NCBI RefSeq assembly: GCF_000299915.1
Contig: NZ_AMRI01000002.1
Location: 124,001-188,000, forward strand
Length of the DNA: 64,000 nucleotides
Direction: 5' to 3'
From: Gallaecimonas xiamenensis 3-C-1
GTDB taxonomy: Bacteria; Pseudomonadota; Gammaproteobacteria; Enterobacterales; Gallaecimonadaceae
Shown: piece by piece, positions 17,834 to 27,367 of the stretch
Layout of the letters: each line of letters starts with the position of its first letter
How positions within the stretch are numbered: the first letter of the stretch is position 1
Notes under the pieces: generated by a model
Told to the model about the DNA's origin: nothing
Databases searched by the model: none
Seen by the model: the letters and a program-made list of their open reading frames with translations, nothing else
Program-made: the position numbers and the translations under genes

Positions 17834-18736
17834 ATGATCTACGGCCTGGACGTGGGGGGCACCAAGATGGAACTGGGTTGTTTCGACGCCCAGCTCAACG
17901 ACCTGGAGCGGTGCCGCGTCGCTACCCCGGCCCGGGACTACCCGGCGCTGCTGAACACCATAGCCGCCCTGGTTGCCGATGCCCGGCTGCGCCATGGCCC
18001 AGGCCCCCTTGGGATCGCCCTGCCGGGGCTGGTGGACGGCCAGGGCCTTAGCCTCTGCGCCAACCTGCCTGGCGCCACAGGCCGGCCCCTGGGAGCGGAT
18101 CTGGCCCGGCGCCTGGGGCAGCCCCTGACCTTGGGCAACGATTGCCGCTGTTTTGCCCTTTCCGAAGCCCTTGGCGGCGCCGGTGCAGGTTACCGGCGGG
18201 TCTTTGGCGCCGTGCTGGGCACAGGTGCAGCCGGAGGCCTGGTGGTGGACGGCCTCCTCTACCAGGGGCGCCAGGACATCGCCTGTGAATACGGCCACCA
18301 ACCGTTGCCGGCGCGATTGCTGCTGCGCTACCAGCTTCCTCTCTGGACCTGCGGCTGTGGCCAGCAAGGCTGTTACGAGGCCTATGTGTCCGGCCCTGGC
18401 CTGGCCCGGCTCTATGGCCACTTCGGCGGCCAGGCAGAGGACGCCGCCGCCGTCTTGGCGCTGTGGCGCCGGGCAGAGCCCTTGGCGCAAGCCACCCTGG
18501 ACTGCTACCTGGATCTGCTGGGAGCCTGCTTTGCCGGCCTGGTGCTGGCCTACGATCCTGACCTCATCGTGCTGGGCGGCGGCCTGTCCAAGGTCCCAGA
18601 ACTCTATCAACTGCTGCCGGCACGGATCGACGCCTGCCTGTTCGGCCCTTTTCAATCACCGCCCCTGGTGCCGGCTCGCTTCGGCGACGCCAGCGGTGCC
18701 CGTGGCATAGCCCTGCTGGCCCGCCAACATGACTGA
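17834..18736 (+). CDS. agaK: ROK-family N-acetylgalactosamine kinase AgaK
   Basis: Cytoplasmic sugar kinase predicted to phosphorylate imported GalNAc at C6, replacing the PTS used by enterobacteria. The 300-residue product shows the ATP-binding DVGGTK at residues 6-11, GNDCRC with the catalytic Asp, EYGH, and the ROK zinc motif CGCGQQGCYE (about 173-182). It lies 3 bases after agaS and overlaps the deacetylase gene by 8 bases. Specificity for GalNAc over GlcNAc is inferred from the locus. Confidence 0.88.
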   Translation: MIYGLDVGGTKMELGCFDAQLNDLERCRVATPARDYPALLNTIAALVADARLRHGPGPLGIALPGLVDGQGLSLCANLPGATGRPLGADLARRLGQPLTLGNDCRCFALSEALGGAGAGYRRVFGAVLGTGAAGGLVVDGLLYQGRQDIACEYGHQPLPARLLLRYQLPLWTCGCGQQGCYEAYVSGPGLARLYGHFGGQAEDAAAVLALWRRAEPLAQATLDCYLDLLGACFAGLVLAYDPDLIVLGGGLSKVPELYQLLPARIDACLFGPFQSPPLVPARFGDASGARGIALLARQHD

Positions 18737-19925
18737 TCTTGCCATCCGCGCCGCGCGCCTGGTCGCCGAAGACCGGGACTACCTGAACCATTGGCTTTGG
18801 ATAGCGGACGGCCACATCCAGGCCATCAGCCCCGAGGCGCCTTCGGACAGGCCTTTGCTGGACGCGCCGGACTGCACCCTGATCCCCGGCTTGCTGGACC
18901 TGCATATTCACGGCCGGGAAGGTGCCGATGTCATGGACGCCACGCCAGAGGCCCTGGCCACCATTTCCCTGTCCCTGGCCAAGCACGGGGTGACCGGCTT
19001 CCTTGCCACTACCGTTACCAGCAGCTGGCCCAGGACCCTGGCCGCCCTGGCCAATGTTGCCCAGGGCGTCGAAGAGGGACTGCCAGGGGCCAGGGTATTG
19101 GGGGCCTACAGCGAAGGACTCTTCTTCACGGCCGACCACAAAGGGGCCCACAACCAGGACTATTTCCTGCCCCTGGAAAAGGAGCACCTGGACGCCCTGC
19201 TGGCGGCGGCCCGGGGGCAGCTGAAGGTGTTGGCCCTGGCCCCCGAGCTGGACGGCGCTCTGGAGATGATCCCCTACCTGCGCCAGCAAGGGGTCAAGGT
19301 GATGTTGGGGCACACCAATGCCGACTACCAACGCACCTGTGACGCCCTGGCGGCCGGTGCCTGTGGTGGCGTGCACGTCTTCAACGGCATGCGCGGCCTG
19401 CACCACAGGGAGCCCGGCTGCACCGGTGCCGTGCTGTTGCAACCCTGTCCGGTGGAGGTGATCGCCGACGGCGTGCACCTGCACCCGGCCATCCTGGACC
19501 TGGTGTACCGCCTCAAGGGCAGCGCCGGCATCCATCTGATCAGCGATTGCATCAACGCCGGTGGCCTGGCCGACGGCCGTTACCGCCTGGGGGAAATGGA
19601 CGTGCAGGTGAGCCAGGGCATAGCCCGTACCGATGCCGGCTCCCTGGCCGGCAGCACCCTGACCCTGGAAAAGGCGGTGCAGGCCATGCACCGCCTGGCT
19701 GGGGTGGAATTTCGCGAAGCGGTACACATGGCCAGCCTGTCGCCGGCCCGTTTTCTGGGACTGGACCAGCAGCTGGGTTCAGTCGCCGTCGGCAAGGTGG
19801 CCGACCTGGCACTACTTAACAACAACGCAGAAACCGTGCTGTGCCTTGGCCAGGGCAGGGTGCTCTACCAGCATCCGCAGTGGCCCTTGTCTCAGCCGCA
19901 TCATTGGGGGAAAGCAGATGGATAA
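18729..19925 (+). CDS. agaA: N-acetylgalactosamine-6-phosphate deacetylase AgaA (divergent NagA family)
   Basis: Amidohydrolase releasing acetate from GalNAc-6-phosphate. The 398-residue product keeps the metal and catalytic positions of NagA: DLHIHG (about 58-63), GAYSEGLFF with KGAHN (about 126-145), LGHTNADY, HVFNGMRGLHH, and the catalytic Asp in LISDCINAGG. The usual HLEGP motif is changed to YSEGL, which sets it apart from ordinary NagA and AgaA and suggests the separate class reported for Shewanella-type loci. Its start lies inside agaK and its end overlaps the GH31 start by 8 bases. Confidence 0.88.
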   Translation: MTDLAIRAARLVAEDRDYLNHWLWIADGHIQAISPEAPSDRPLLDAPDCTLIPGLLDLHIHGREGADVMDATPEALATISLSLAKHGVTGFLATTVTSSWPRTLAALANVAQGVEEGLPGARVLGAYSEGLFFTADHKGAHNQDYFLPLEKEHLDALLAAARGQLKVLALAPELDGALEMIPYLRQQGVKVMLGHTNADYQRTCDALAAGACGGVHVFNGMRGLHHREPGCTGAVLLQPCPVEVIADGVHLHPAILDLVYRLKGSAGIHLISDCINAGGLADGRYRLGEMDVQVSQGIARTDAGSLAGSTLTLEKAVQAMHRLAGVEFREAVHMASLSPARFLGLDQQLGSVAVGKVADLALLNNNAETVLCLGQGRVLYQHPQWPLSQPHHWGKADG

Positions 19926-22900
19926 CAAAGGTACCCTGGGGTTGCTGACGCTGGCCGTGCTGGCGGCGCCGCTCCAGGCCAAAGAGCTGGGGGATCTGGC
20001 CCAACTGACGCCGACGGCGACAGGGGTGGAGATCCTCACCCACGACAAGGAAAAAGTGCGCCTGAGCCTGCTGGGGGACGGCCTATTACACCTGGAAGCC
20101 GGCCAGAAGGGGCAATTGAGCGGTGCCGGCGACGGCAAGGCACCCATAGTGCTGCCCCAGGCACCAGCCCGGGTGGCCTTCCAGCTGAGCCAGCAGCAGG
20201 GCTACCAGTTGCTCAGCACCAAGGCGCTGGCGGTACGCATCTATCCAAAACCGCTGCGCTTTGCCGTTTACCGGGGGGACAACCGCACGGCCTATTGGCA
20301 GGAAGAAAAGCCCCTGGACCTTGGCAAGGAGAGCTACCAGACCCTGTCTGCCGACGCTGAAGAACACTTCTTCGGTGGCGGCCAGCAAAATGGCCAATTC
20401 GAGTTCAAGGGCAAGGTATTGGAGGTGTCCTACTCCGGTGGTTGGGAAGAGTTCGATCGCCCCAGCCCGGCCCCTTTCTACATGAGCAACAAAGGCTATG
20501 GTGTGCTGCGCAACACCTGGAGCAACGGCAGCTATGACTTTCGCTCCGAGGGCTATATCAGCACCCGCCACCAGGAAGACAGATTCGACGCCTACTATTT
20601 CTTCGGGGACGGCATCCAAGGGGTGCTGGACCAGTACACCCAGCTTACCGGCCGGCCACCGCTGCTGCCCCGCTGGGCTTTCGAATATGGCGACGCCGAC
20701 TGCTACAACGACGGCGACAACGTCAAAAAACCGGGCACGGTACCGCCGGGTTGGTCAGACGGCCCCACTGGTACCACGCCGGACGTCGTCGACAGCGTGG
20801 CGGCCAAGTACCGCCAGTACGACATGCCGGGGGGCTGGATACTGCCCAACGACGGCTATGGCTGCGGATACACCGACCTTCCCGACGTGGTGGCCGGGCT
20901 CAAGAAGTACGGTTTTCACACCGGTCTTTGGACCGAAAACGGCGTAGAGCAGATCGCCTGGGAAGTGGGCAGCGCCGGCACCCGGGCCCAGAAGCTGGAC
21001 GTGGCCTGGACCGGCAAGGGTTACCAGTTCGCCATGGATGCCAACCATGACGCCGCCGAGGGCATCCTCAACAATTCCGACTCCCGGCCCTTTATCTGGA
21101 CCGTCATGGGGTGGGCCGGTATCCAACGCTACGCCGTCGCCTGGACCGGCGACCAGAGCGGCAGCTGGGACTATATCCGCTGGCATATCCCCACCCTGAT
21201 CGGCTCTGGCCTGTCCGGCCAGGCCTATGCCACAGGGGACGTGGACGGCATCTTCGGCGGCAGCCCGGAAACCTTCACCCGCGACCTGCAATGGAAAGCC
21301 TTCACCCCGGTGTTCATGGGCATGTCCGGCTGGTCAAAGGCGGCCCGCAAACACCCCTGGTGGTTCGACGAGCCTTACCGTTCCATCAACCGCAAGTACC
21401 TGAAGTTGAAGATGCGGCTGATGCCCTACATCTATACCTACGCCAGGGAAGCCGAACAGAGCGGCGCCCCCCTGGTAAGGGGTCTGATGTGGGACCACCC
21501 CCAGGACCCGCACGCCTTTGACGAGAGCTACAAGTACCAGTTCTTCCTGGGCAAGGACTTCCTGGTGGCCCCTGTCTATCGCAGCCAGGACGCCTCCAAG
21601 GGATGGCGTGACGGCATCTACCTGCCACAAGGCCAATGGATAGACTACTGGGACGGCCGCGTTGTCGAAGCGGGCGCCCAAGGCAAGGTCATCGACATGC
21701 CGGTGACATTGGACAAGCTGCCGGTGCTGGTGCGGGCCGGAGCCATTATCCCCATGTACCCGCCGGCCCTGTTTGACGGCCAGGTGCCCAAGGACGAACT
21801 GACCCTGGATATCTATCCCTATGGCCAGTCCAGCTTCAACCTCTACGAGGATGACGGCAACAGCCGCCAGTATCAGCAGGGAGCCTTCAGCCAACAGCTG
21901 CTCCAGGTCAGCGCACCGCAAGGCAAGGCCGGCGACATCGAAGTGCTGCTGGGGGCCCTGGAAGGGGACTACCAGGGTATGGAGCAGGAGCGTCGCTACA
22001 AGCTGATGCTGCACACCAGGGTGGCCCCAAAAAGCCTAAGCCTGGACGGCCATAACCTGGCCAAGCAGGGCAGTCTGGCGGCCCTGAACAAAGCGGGCAA
22101 GGGCTGGTTCTTTGACCCGGCCGACCGCTTCGGCACCCTCCATGTGCGCCTGCCCAAGGGGCCGATACGCCAAGGGCATCGCCTGCTGGTGTCGGTGGAC
22201 GCCGGCCAGGCCTTGGCTGACACTCCGGCTTATCCCAAGATGCCGGAGCGGGGGACCGCCATCGCCGCCGACAGCATCAAGCTCATCGCCAGGCCCCTGG
22301 AAGAACCGGGCCAGGTGTTTGAAAACGCCTTGGACGGTAACCCAGACACCTGGTTCCGTACCTCCCGCGACCAGGCCCTGGCCTACGGCCCGCCGGAGTT
22401 CGTGCTTTACCTTGGCGAGCGCAAAGCCATCAGCGGCTTTGATATAGCCCCCCGTAACGACAAGCACTGGCGTTATGGCCAGGTGAAGGACTTCGAGATC
22501 TACATGGCCGATGTCAACGGCCAGTGGGGCGAGCCTGCCTATATCGGTAGCTTGGCCCTCAAGGAGGGGATGCAGCAGGTGCGCTTCGACAAGCCCCTGG
22601 TGGGCAGGTTGCTGCGTTTTCGGATCCTCAGCTCCCACGACGGCCAGGGCGATGCCATGAAGGAAGAAGCCACGGCCCAGACCCAGTCTGCTCCCTTCAA
22701 CGCCTTGGAGCCGGTTAAGGTCAGCCCCGTCACCATAGGGGAGCTGGTACTGCACCAGCAGTTGGCCGAAGGCGCCAGCCGGCGCCAATACCTGTCAGAC
22801 CAAGCCTGGCTGGCGGCACCCCAGGGTGCGGCCAAGGACAAGGCCAAGGGCGGCAAGGGGCTGCGCATGAACGGCCTTGGCTTCAGCAAGGGGCTGGGTG

Positions 22901-23196
22901 TAGCCGGCAGCAGCAGGGTCGATTACGGCCTGGTGGGGCCCTGGCAGCGCTTCAACGCCGATGTGGGCATAGACGACAGCTGCAAGGGCAAGGGTCTGCA
23001 CTTCCAGGTCTGGGGCGATGGCCGGCTGCTGTACGACAGCGGCCTGGTGGTGGCGCCTGCGGTGGTCAAACCCGAGCTGGATATCAGGGGCATCAGCCTG
23101 CTCAGCCTGCGCACCAGCGGTGATGGCTGCTGCGGCAACTGGGCCAATGCCGCCGTTACCGGTCTGGCCGGGGCCAGCTTCAAGGGGCGTCCCTGA
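19918..23196 (+). CDS. Secreted GH31 glycosidase, predicted alpha-N-acetylgalactosaminidase, with F5/8C and NPCBM-type domains
   Basis: A 1092-residue protein from the ATG at 19918 (GGGGGAAA ribosome site, overlapping agaA). It has a signal peptide (to about LQA, residue 22), an N-terminal beta domain, and a GH31 barrel (about 250-600). Asp361 in LDVAWTG is the likely nucleophile and Asp412 in WTGDQSGSW the likely acid/base. A discoidin-like F5/8C domain (about 771-912; ENALDGNPDTWFRTS) and an NPCBM-like domain (about 938-1091) follow. The GH31 motif differs from the alpha-glucosidase WxDMNE form. Placement in a GalNAc operon points to the alpha-GalNAc-cleaving GH31 subgroup; this is inference. 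Confidence 0.87.
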   Translation: MDNKGTLGLLTLAVLAAPLQAKELGDLAQLTPTATGVEILTHDKEKVRLSLLGDGLLHLEAGQKGQLSGAGDGKAPIVLPQAPARVAFQLSQQQGYQLLSTKALAVRIYPKPLRFAVYRGDNRTAYWQEEKPLDLGKESYQTLSADAEEHFFGGGQQNGQFEFKGKVLEVSYSGGWEEFDRPSPAPFYMSNKGYGVLRNTWSNGSYDFRSEGYISTRHQEDRFDAYYFFGDGIQGVLDQYTQLTGRPPLLPRWAFEYGDADCYNDGDNVKKPGTVPPGWSDGPTGTTPDVVDSVAAKYRQYDMPGGWILPNDGYGCGYTDLPDVVAGLKKYGFHTGLWTENGVEQIAWEVGSAGTRAQKLDVAWTGKGYQFAMDANHDAAEGILNNSDSRPFIWTVMGWAGIQRYAVAWTGDQSGSWDYIRWHIPTLIGSGLSGQAYATGDVDGIFGGSPETFTRDLQWKAFTPVFMGMSGWSKAARKHPWWFDEPYRSINRKYLKLKMRLMPYIYTYAREAEQSGAPLVRGLMWDHPQDPHAFDESYKYQFFLGKDFLVAPVYRSQDASKGWRDGIYLPQGQWIDYWDGRVVEAGAQGKVIDMPVTLDKLPVLVRAGAIIPMYPPALFDGQVPKDELTLDIYPYGQSSFNLYEDDGNSRQYQQGAFSQQLLQVSAPQGKAGDIEVLLGALEGDYQGMEQERRYKLMLHTRVAPKSLSLDGHNLAKQGSLAALNKAGKGWFFDPADRFGTLHVRLPKGPIRQGHRLLVSVDAGQALADTPAYPKMPERGTAIAADSIKLIARPLEEPGQVFENALDGNPDTWFRTSRDQALAYGPPEFVLYLGERKAISGFDIAPRNDKHWRYGQVKDFEIYMADVNGQWGEPAYIGSLALKEGMQQVRFDKPLVGRLLRFRILSSHDGQGDAMKEEATAQTQSAPFNALEPVKVSPVTIGELVLHQQLAEGASRRQYLSDQAWLAAPQGAAKDKAKGGKGLRMNGLGFSKGLGVAGSSRVDYGLVGPWQRFNADVGIDDSCKGKGLHFQVWGDGRLLYDSGLVVAPAVVKPELDIRGISLLSLRTSGDGCCGNWANAAVTGLAGASFKGRP

Positions 23197-24515
23197 TGGC
23201 AACGCCAGCCTTCTCGATAAACCCAGGGCGCTTCGGCGCCCTGATCCCCATGGCCATCATAGGGCTGCTGTTTTTTATCTTCGGCTTTGTCACCTGGCTG
23301 AACGGTTCTTTGATCCCGTTTTTAAAGATCGTTTGCCAGCTCAATGACTTCCAGGCGCTGTTCGTGGCCTTTGCTTTTTACATCGCCTATACGGTGATGG
23401 CGCTGCCCATGGCGGCGCTGCTGGAACGGCTGGGGTACCGCAACGGCATGGCCTGGGGCCTGGCGATCATGGCGGCCGGAGCACTGTTGTTTATCCCGGC
23501 AGCCCTTAGCGCCCAGTACGGCCTGTTCCTGCTGGCGCTCTTTGTGCTGGGCTCCGGGCTGACCTTGCTGCAGACCGCCTCCAACCCTTATGTGGTGCTG
23601 TTGGGGCCGGCCGAGAGCGCCGCCATGCGCATCAGCATCATGGGCATCATCAACAAGACAGCCGGGGTATTGGTACCGCTGCTGTTCACGTCCCTGGTGC
23701 TGTCTGACCTGGCCCAGGTCAACCAAGCCAGCCTGGCTCACCTGGACCCTGCGGTTCGAGACGCCCAGTTGGATGCCGTTGCCGAGCGCCTGGTGCTTCC
23801 CTATCTCTACATGGCGGCAGCCCTGATGGCACTGATCGCCTTGGTGCGCCTATCTCCCCTGCCGGAGATAGCGCCGCAGGGGGAGGGCGGCAAAGGCCGG
23901 CTGGCGGAGCTGCTCCGTTACCCCCAACTGATATTGGGGGCCTTGACCCTGTTCGCCTTCGTGGGCCTGGAGGTGATCGCTGCCGACACCATAGGCTTGC
24001 TGGGAGAAAAGCTGGGGGTGGCCCGCTTTGCTTCCCTGACCAGCTACACCATGGTGTTCATGGTCCTGGGATACGGCCTTGGAGTCGTGCTGATCCCCCG
24101 TTGGCTGAGCCAAAGCCGGGCCCTGCTTTACTCAGGCCTGGCCGGGGTGGCGGCGGTGCTGGCGGTATTGTTCAGTTCCCCAGGCAGCCAGGCCCTGTCG
24201 AGCTTTCTTTGGGGCTGGACGCCCATTCCCACTGTGCCGGACCCTGTGTTGTTCGTGGCCCTGATGGGCCTGGCCCATGCCCTGGTTTGGCCGGCGGTCT
24301 GGCCCCTGGCCCTGGACGGCCTCGGCCGCCACACGGCCCAAGGCTCGGCACTGCTGATCATGGGCATCGCCGGGGGTGCCCTCCTGCCCTTGGCCTTTGG
24401 CCACCTGGCCGAAAGCCTGGGCAGCATTCAGCAGGCCTATGTACTGGCGTTGCCCTGCTACCTGCTGATTGCCTTCTACGCCTTGAAGGGGCACCGGATG
24501 CGCCGCTGGCGCTGA
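23196..24515 (+). CDS. agaP: MFS permease of the FucP family, predicted GalNAc transporter AgaP
   Basis: Inner-membrane proton-coupled sugar transporter with 439 residues and about 12 helices. The sequence follows the FucP/NagP pattern: GFVTWLNGSLIPFLK with CQLNDFQALFVAFAFYIAY near the start, and LQTASNPYVVLLGP in the fourth to fifth helix region. The ATG overlaps the GH31 stop (TGATG). It delivers unphosphorylated sugar, which explains the need for AgaK. It is the last gene of the operon, followed by a short hairpin. Confidence 0.88.
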   Translation: MATPAFSINPGRFGALIPMAIIGLLFFIFGFVTWLNGSLIPFLKIVCQLNDFQALFVAFAFYIAYTVMALPMAALLERLGYRNGMAWGLAIMAAGALLFIPAALSAQYGLFLLALFVLGSGLTLLQTASNPYVVLLGPAESAAMRISIMGIINKTAGVLVPLLFTSLVLSDLAQVNQASLAHLDPAVRDAQLDAVAERLVLPYLYMAAALMALIALVRLSPLPEIAPQGEGGKGRLAELLRYPQLILGALTLFAFVGLEVIAADTIGLLGEKLGVARFASLTSYTMVFMVLGYGLGVVLIPRWLSQSRALLYSGLAGVAAVLAVLFSSPGSQALSSFLWGWTPIPTVPDPVLFVALMGLAHALVWPAVWPLALDGLGRHTAQGSALLIMGIAGGALLPLAFGHLAESLGSIQQAYVLALPCYLLIAFYALKGHRMRRWR

Positions 24516-24521
24516 ACACAT

Positions 24522-24545
24522 CAAGGCGCCCAAGGGCGCCTTTTC
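24522..24545 (+). terminator. Terminator of the aga operon
   Basis: AAGGCGCCC and GGGCGCCTT arms followed by a short TTTT tract; the weak T-run makes it less certain than the others. Confidence 0.6.
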
Positions 24546-24614
24546 CTCGGCTGCGGCTTGATCCCAGGCGGCCCTTGAGGCTACAAAGCCTGGAGTTATG
24601 TTCAGAGCCGTGCC

Positions 24615-25100
24615 ATGAGAACCGACCTTATTACCCGCGAGGGCTTTAACGCCCTGAAAGAAGAACTGGATTTCCTGTGGCGCAGTGAACGCCCCGAGGT
24701 CACCAAGAAGGTGGCCTGGGCGGCCAGCCTTGGGGATCGCTCCGAAAACGCCGACTACCAATACAACAAGAAGCGGCTGCGGGAAATCGACCGCAGGGTG
24801 CGCTTTTTGCGAAAACGCCTGGAGATCCTCAAGGTGGTGGATTACAACCCCCAGCAGGACGGCAAGGTGTTCTTCGGCGCCTGGGTGGAGGTGGAGAACG
24901 AGGCCGGGGATTGCCGGCGCTTTCGCATTGTCGGCCCGGACGAGATCTACGGCCGCAAGGACTACATTTCCATCGACGCCCCCATGGCCCGGGCCCTTCT
25001 GAAAAAAGAGGTAGACGACGAAGTGGTGGTCAAAACGCCGGAAGGGCTGAAAACCTGGTATGTGCTGGCCATCGACTATGGGCAGGGAAACGAATTGTAA
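24615..25100 (+). CDS. greB: Transcription elongation factor GreB
   Basis: Binds the RNA polymerase secondary channel and rescues backtracked complexes by stimulating transcript cleavage. The 161-residue product has the N-terminal coiled coil (about 1-75) with the acidic tip GDRSENADYQYNKKRLREIDRR and the C-terminal FKBP-like domain (KVFFGAWVEVENE, VVVKTPEGLKTWYVLAIDY). GreB rather than GreA is indicated by RREID-type helix residues and the WYV ending. Here it runs in the same direction as ompR, 74 bases upstream; in E. coli the two are divergent. Confidence 0.95.
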   Translation: MRTDLITREGFNALKEELDFLWRSERPEVTKKVAWAASLGDRSENADYQYNKKRLREIDRRVRFLRKRLEILKVVDYNPQQDGKVFFGAWVEVENEAGDCRRFRIVGPDEIYGRKDYISIDAPMARALLKKEVDDEVVVKTPEGLKTWYVLAIDYGQGNEL

Positions 25101-25174
25101 CAAAGCTGACTGGGCGGGATGGCGGCAACTTTTTATAGTAAAGGCCGCCGGTTAGACGGTGGGAGAGGACAAAA

Positions 25175-25900
25175 ATGGCACAGGAAAGCACCAAGATCCT
25201 GGTGGTGGATGACGACATGCGGCTGCGCGCCCTGTTGGAACGCTATCTGGTGGAACAAAACTTCCAGGTTCGGGGCGTGGCCAATGCCGAACAGATGGAC
25301 CGGCTGCTGGAACGTGAAAACTTCCACCTGATGGTGCTGGACTTGATGCTGCCCGGGGAAGACGGCCTGGGGATCTGCAAGCGGCTGCGCTCCCGTGGCG
25401 AACAGATCCCCATCATCATGCTCACCGCCAAGGGTGACGAGGTGGACCGCATCATAGGGCTGGAGCTGGGGGCCGACGACTATCTGGCCAAGCCCTTCAA
25501 TCCCCGGGAGCTGCTGGCGCGGATCCGCGCCGTATTGCGCCGTCGCACCAGTGAATTGCCCGGCGCCCCGGCCGCCGAAGAGCAGGAAGTGAGCTTTGGC
25601 CTGTTTCGCCTGAATCTGGCCACCCGGGAGATGTTCAAGGGCGACGAGAACATGCCCCTGACCTCGGGTGAGTTTGCGGTGCTCAAGGCCCTGGTCAGCC
25701 ACCCCCGGGAGCCGTTGAGCCGGGACAAGCTGATGAACCTGGCCCGGGGCCGTGACTATTCGGCCCTGGAGCGCAGCATAGACGTGCAGGTGTCACGGCT
25801 GCGCCGCATGATAGAGCCTGACCCGTCCCACCCCCGCTATATCCAGACCGTTTGGGGCCTTGGCTACGTTTTTGTGCCCGACGGCAGCGCCCGCTCATGA
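25175..25900 (+). CDS. ompR: Response regulator OmpR
   Basis: Osmolarity-type response regulator. The 241-residue product has a receiver domain (about 8-120) with acidic pocket VVDDD and phospho-acceptor Asp56 in [11 protein letters not shown], Lys in [10 protein letters not shown], and an OmpR winged-helix domain (about 140-236; [41 protein letters not shown]). The match to enterobacterial OmpR is strong. AGAGGA lies upstream of the ATG. The 74-base gap after greB carries a TATAGT box near 25133. ATGA overlap with envZ. Confidence 0.95.
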   Translation: MAQESTKILVVDDDMRLRALLERYLVEQNFQVRGVANAEQMDRLLERENFHLMVLDLMLPGEDGLGICKRLRSRGEQIPIIMLTAKGDEVDRIIGLELGADDYLAKPFNPRELLARIRAVLRRRTSELPGAPAAEEQEVSFGLFRLNLATREMFKGDENMPLTSGEFAVLKALVSHPREPLSRDKLMNLARGRDYSALERSIDVQVSRLRRMIEPDPSHPRYIQTVWGLGYVFVPDGSARS

Positions 25901-27225
25901 GGCTGCTGCCCCGCAGCGCCTTCGGGCAGACGGTGATGCTGGTGGCCAGCCTGCTGCTGATCAACCAACTGGTCAGCTACGTCATCGTGGTGCTCTACGT
26001 ACTCAAGCCCAGTTATGACCAGATCAACGACCTGCTGGCCAAGCAGGTCAAAGTGGTGTTTATCGACGAGCCCCTGGGGGGGCGCCCTCGCCTGGACCTG
26101 CCCGACGAGATGCGCCAGCGCTTCTTCGAGGCCACCGGCATCGAGTTCTTTACCGAGCAGGCCGCCCTCAAGCATGGCCTGGCCGAGGCGGTGCACTACA
26201 GCTACTTCTCGGAAGAGCTGGGCAAGGAATTGGGCGGCCCCACCGAGGTGCGCATCAACCAGGACGAGAACTTCGATATCTGGGTCAGGCCGCCCATGGC
26301 GCCCCAGTATTGGCTGAAGGTACCCTTGCGGGGCTTTGAAGGGGCCCGCTTCTCGCCCCTGCCCATCTACCTGGGGGTGATAGGGGTGTTGTCGGTGCTG
26401 GGGGGCTGGCTCTTTGCCCGCCGCCTTAACCGGCCCCTTAAGGGCCTGGAGCTGGCGGCCCGCAAGGTGGGCCGGGGTGAACACCCCGACCAGTTGGCCG
26501 AAGACGTGGGGTCTTCGGAGGTGGAAGCGGTGACCCGGGCCTTCAACCAGATGGCCAAGGGGGTGGCCCAGTTGGAAGAGGACAGGGCCTTGCTGATGGC
26601 CGGTATCTCCCACGACCTGCGCACCCCCCTGACCCGTATTCGCCTGGCCACCGAGATGATGCAAAGCTCGGAAGGCTACCTCAAGGACGGTATCGTCGAT
26701 GATATCGAGGACATGAACGGCATCATCGACCAGTTCATCGCCTATGTGCGCCAGGACCGGGAAGACAAACCCGAGCCCACCGATCTGGAAGCATTGCTGG
26801 AAGATGCAGTCAGCGCCTTTGCCGACCGGCCCCTGAAGACGGTGCTGACCGTCGATGCCTTGCCGGAGCTTTGGCTCAGGCCCCTTTCCATCAAGCGCCT
26901 GGTCTACAACCTGCTGGAAAACGCCGAACGTTACGGCCATGGCCAGGCCAGGGTGGAAGGGCGCCTGTCTGGCGACCAGCACTGGTTGGTGCTGCGGGTT
27001 CTGGACAACGGCCCAGGAATACCCCAGGCCGAGCGGGCCCGGCTGTTCCAGCCCTTCGAGCGGGGCGACCGGGCCAGGGGCAGCCATGGCTCCGGTCTGG
27101 GCCTGGCCATCATCAAGAAGATTGTCGATTCCTACAACGGGGTTATCCGCCTGGACGACGCCCCCAAGGGCGGCTTGCTGGTGGAGATCCGGCTGCCCTT
27201 GTCCTCCCTGCACCCCGTCTCTTAA
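25897..27225 (+). CDS. envZ: Sensor histidine kinase EnvZ
   Basis: Inner-membrane kinase partner of OmpR. From the ATG overlapping the ompR stop it is 442 residues: a first helix (about 9-35), periplasmic domain (about 36-155), second helix (about 158-176) and HAMP (about 177-230). The H-box is [20 protein letters not shown] with His239, followed by an ATPase domain ([32 protein letters not shown]). The H-box matches E. coli EnvZ closely. The following 142 bases hold a GC-rich dyad (GGCGCC-n5-GGCGCC) and the cstA promoter region. Confidence 0.94.
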   Translation: MRLLPRSAFGQTVMLVASLLLINQLVSYVIVVLYVLKPSYDQINDLLAKQVKVVFIDEPLGGRPRLDLPDEMRQRFFEATGIEFFTEQAALKHGLAEAVHYSYFSEELGKELGGPTEVRINQDENFDIWVRPPMAPQYWLKVPLRGFEGARFSPLPIYLGVIGVLSVLGGWLFARRLNRPLKGLELAARKVGRGEHPDQLAEDVGSSEVEAVTRAFNQMAKGVAQLEEDRALLMAGISHDLRTPLTRIRLATEMMQSSEGYLKDGIVDDIEDMNGIIDQFIAYVRQDREDKPEPTDLEALLEDAVSAFADRPLKTVLTVDALPELWLRPLSIKRLVYNLLENAERYGHGQARVEGRLSGDQHWLVLRVLDNGPGIPQAERARLFQPFERGDRARGSHGSGLGLAIIKKIVDSYNGVIRLDDAPKGGLLVEIRLPLSSLHPVS

Positions 27226-27367
27226 GGGCTGGCGCCCCAGCGGCGCCGGCCTGCCTTTGCATTAGCAAAAAGTCGTATTGCCATGTTGCGATAATGTGTT
27301 CAGCCTGTGTGATTGCGGAAAACTATTATTTTTATAATGTTGCCTAGCCACAGGGTAAGGAACGCAT

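Noticed and set aside
27255-27269. TTTGC-ATTA-GCAAA palindrome between envZ and cstA
   Set aside because: Short, single copy, without a partner regulator or position that would support an operator call.
27306-27323. Possible CRP site (TGTGA) before cstA
   Set aside because: Only the left half matches; the right half is AAAAC-like and the position relative to the TATAAT box at 27333 does not fit a class I or II site.
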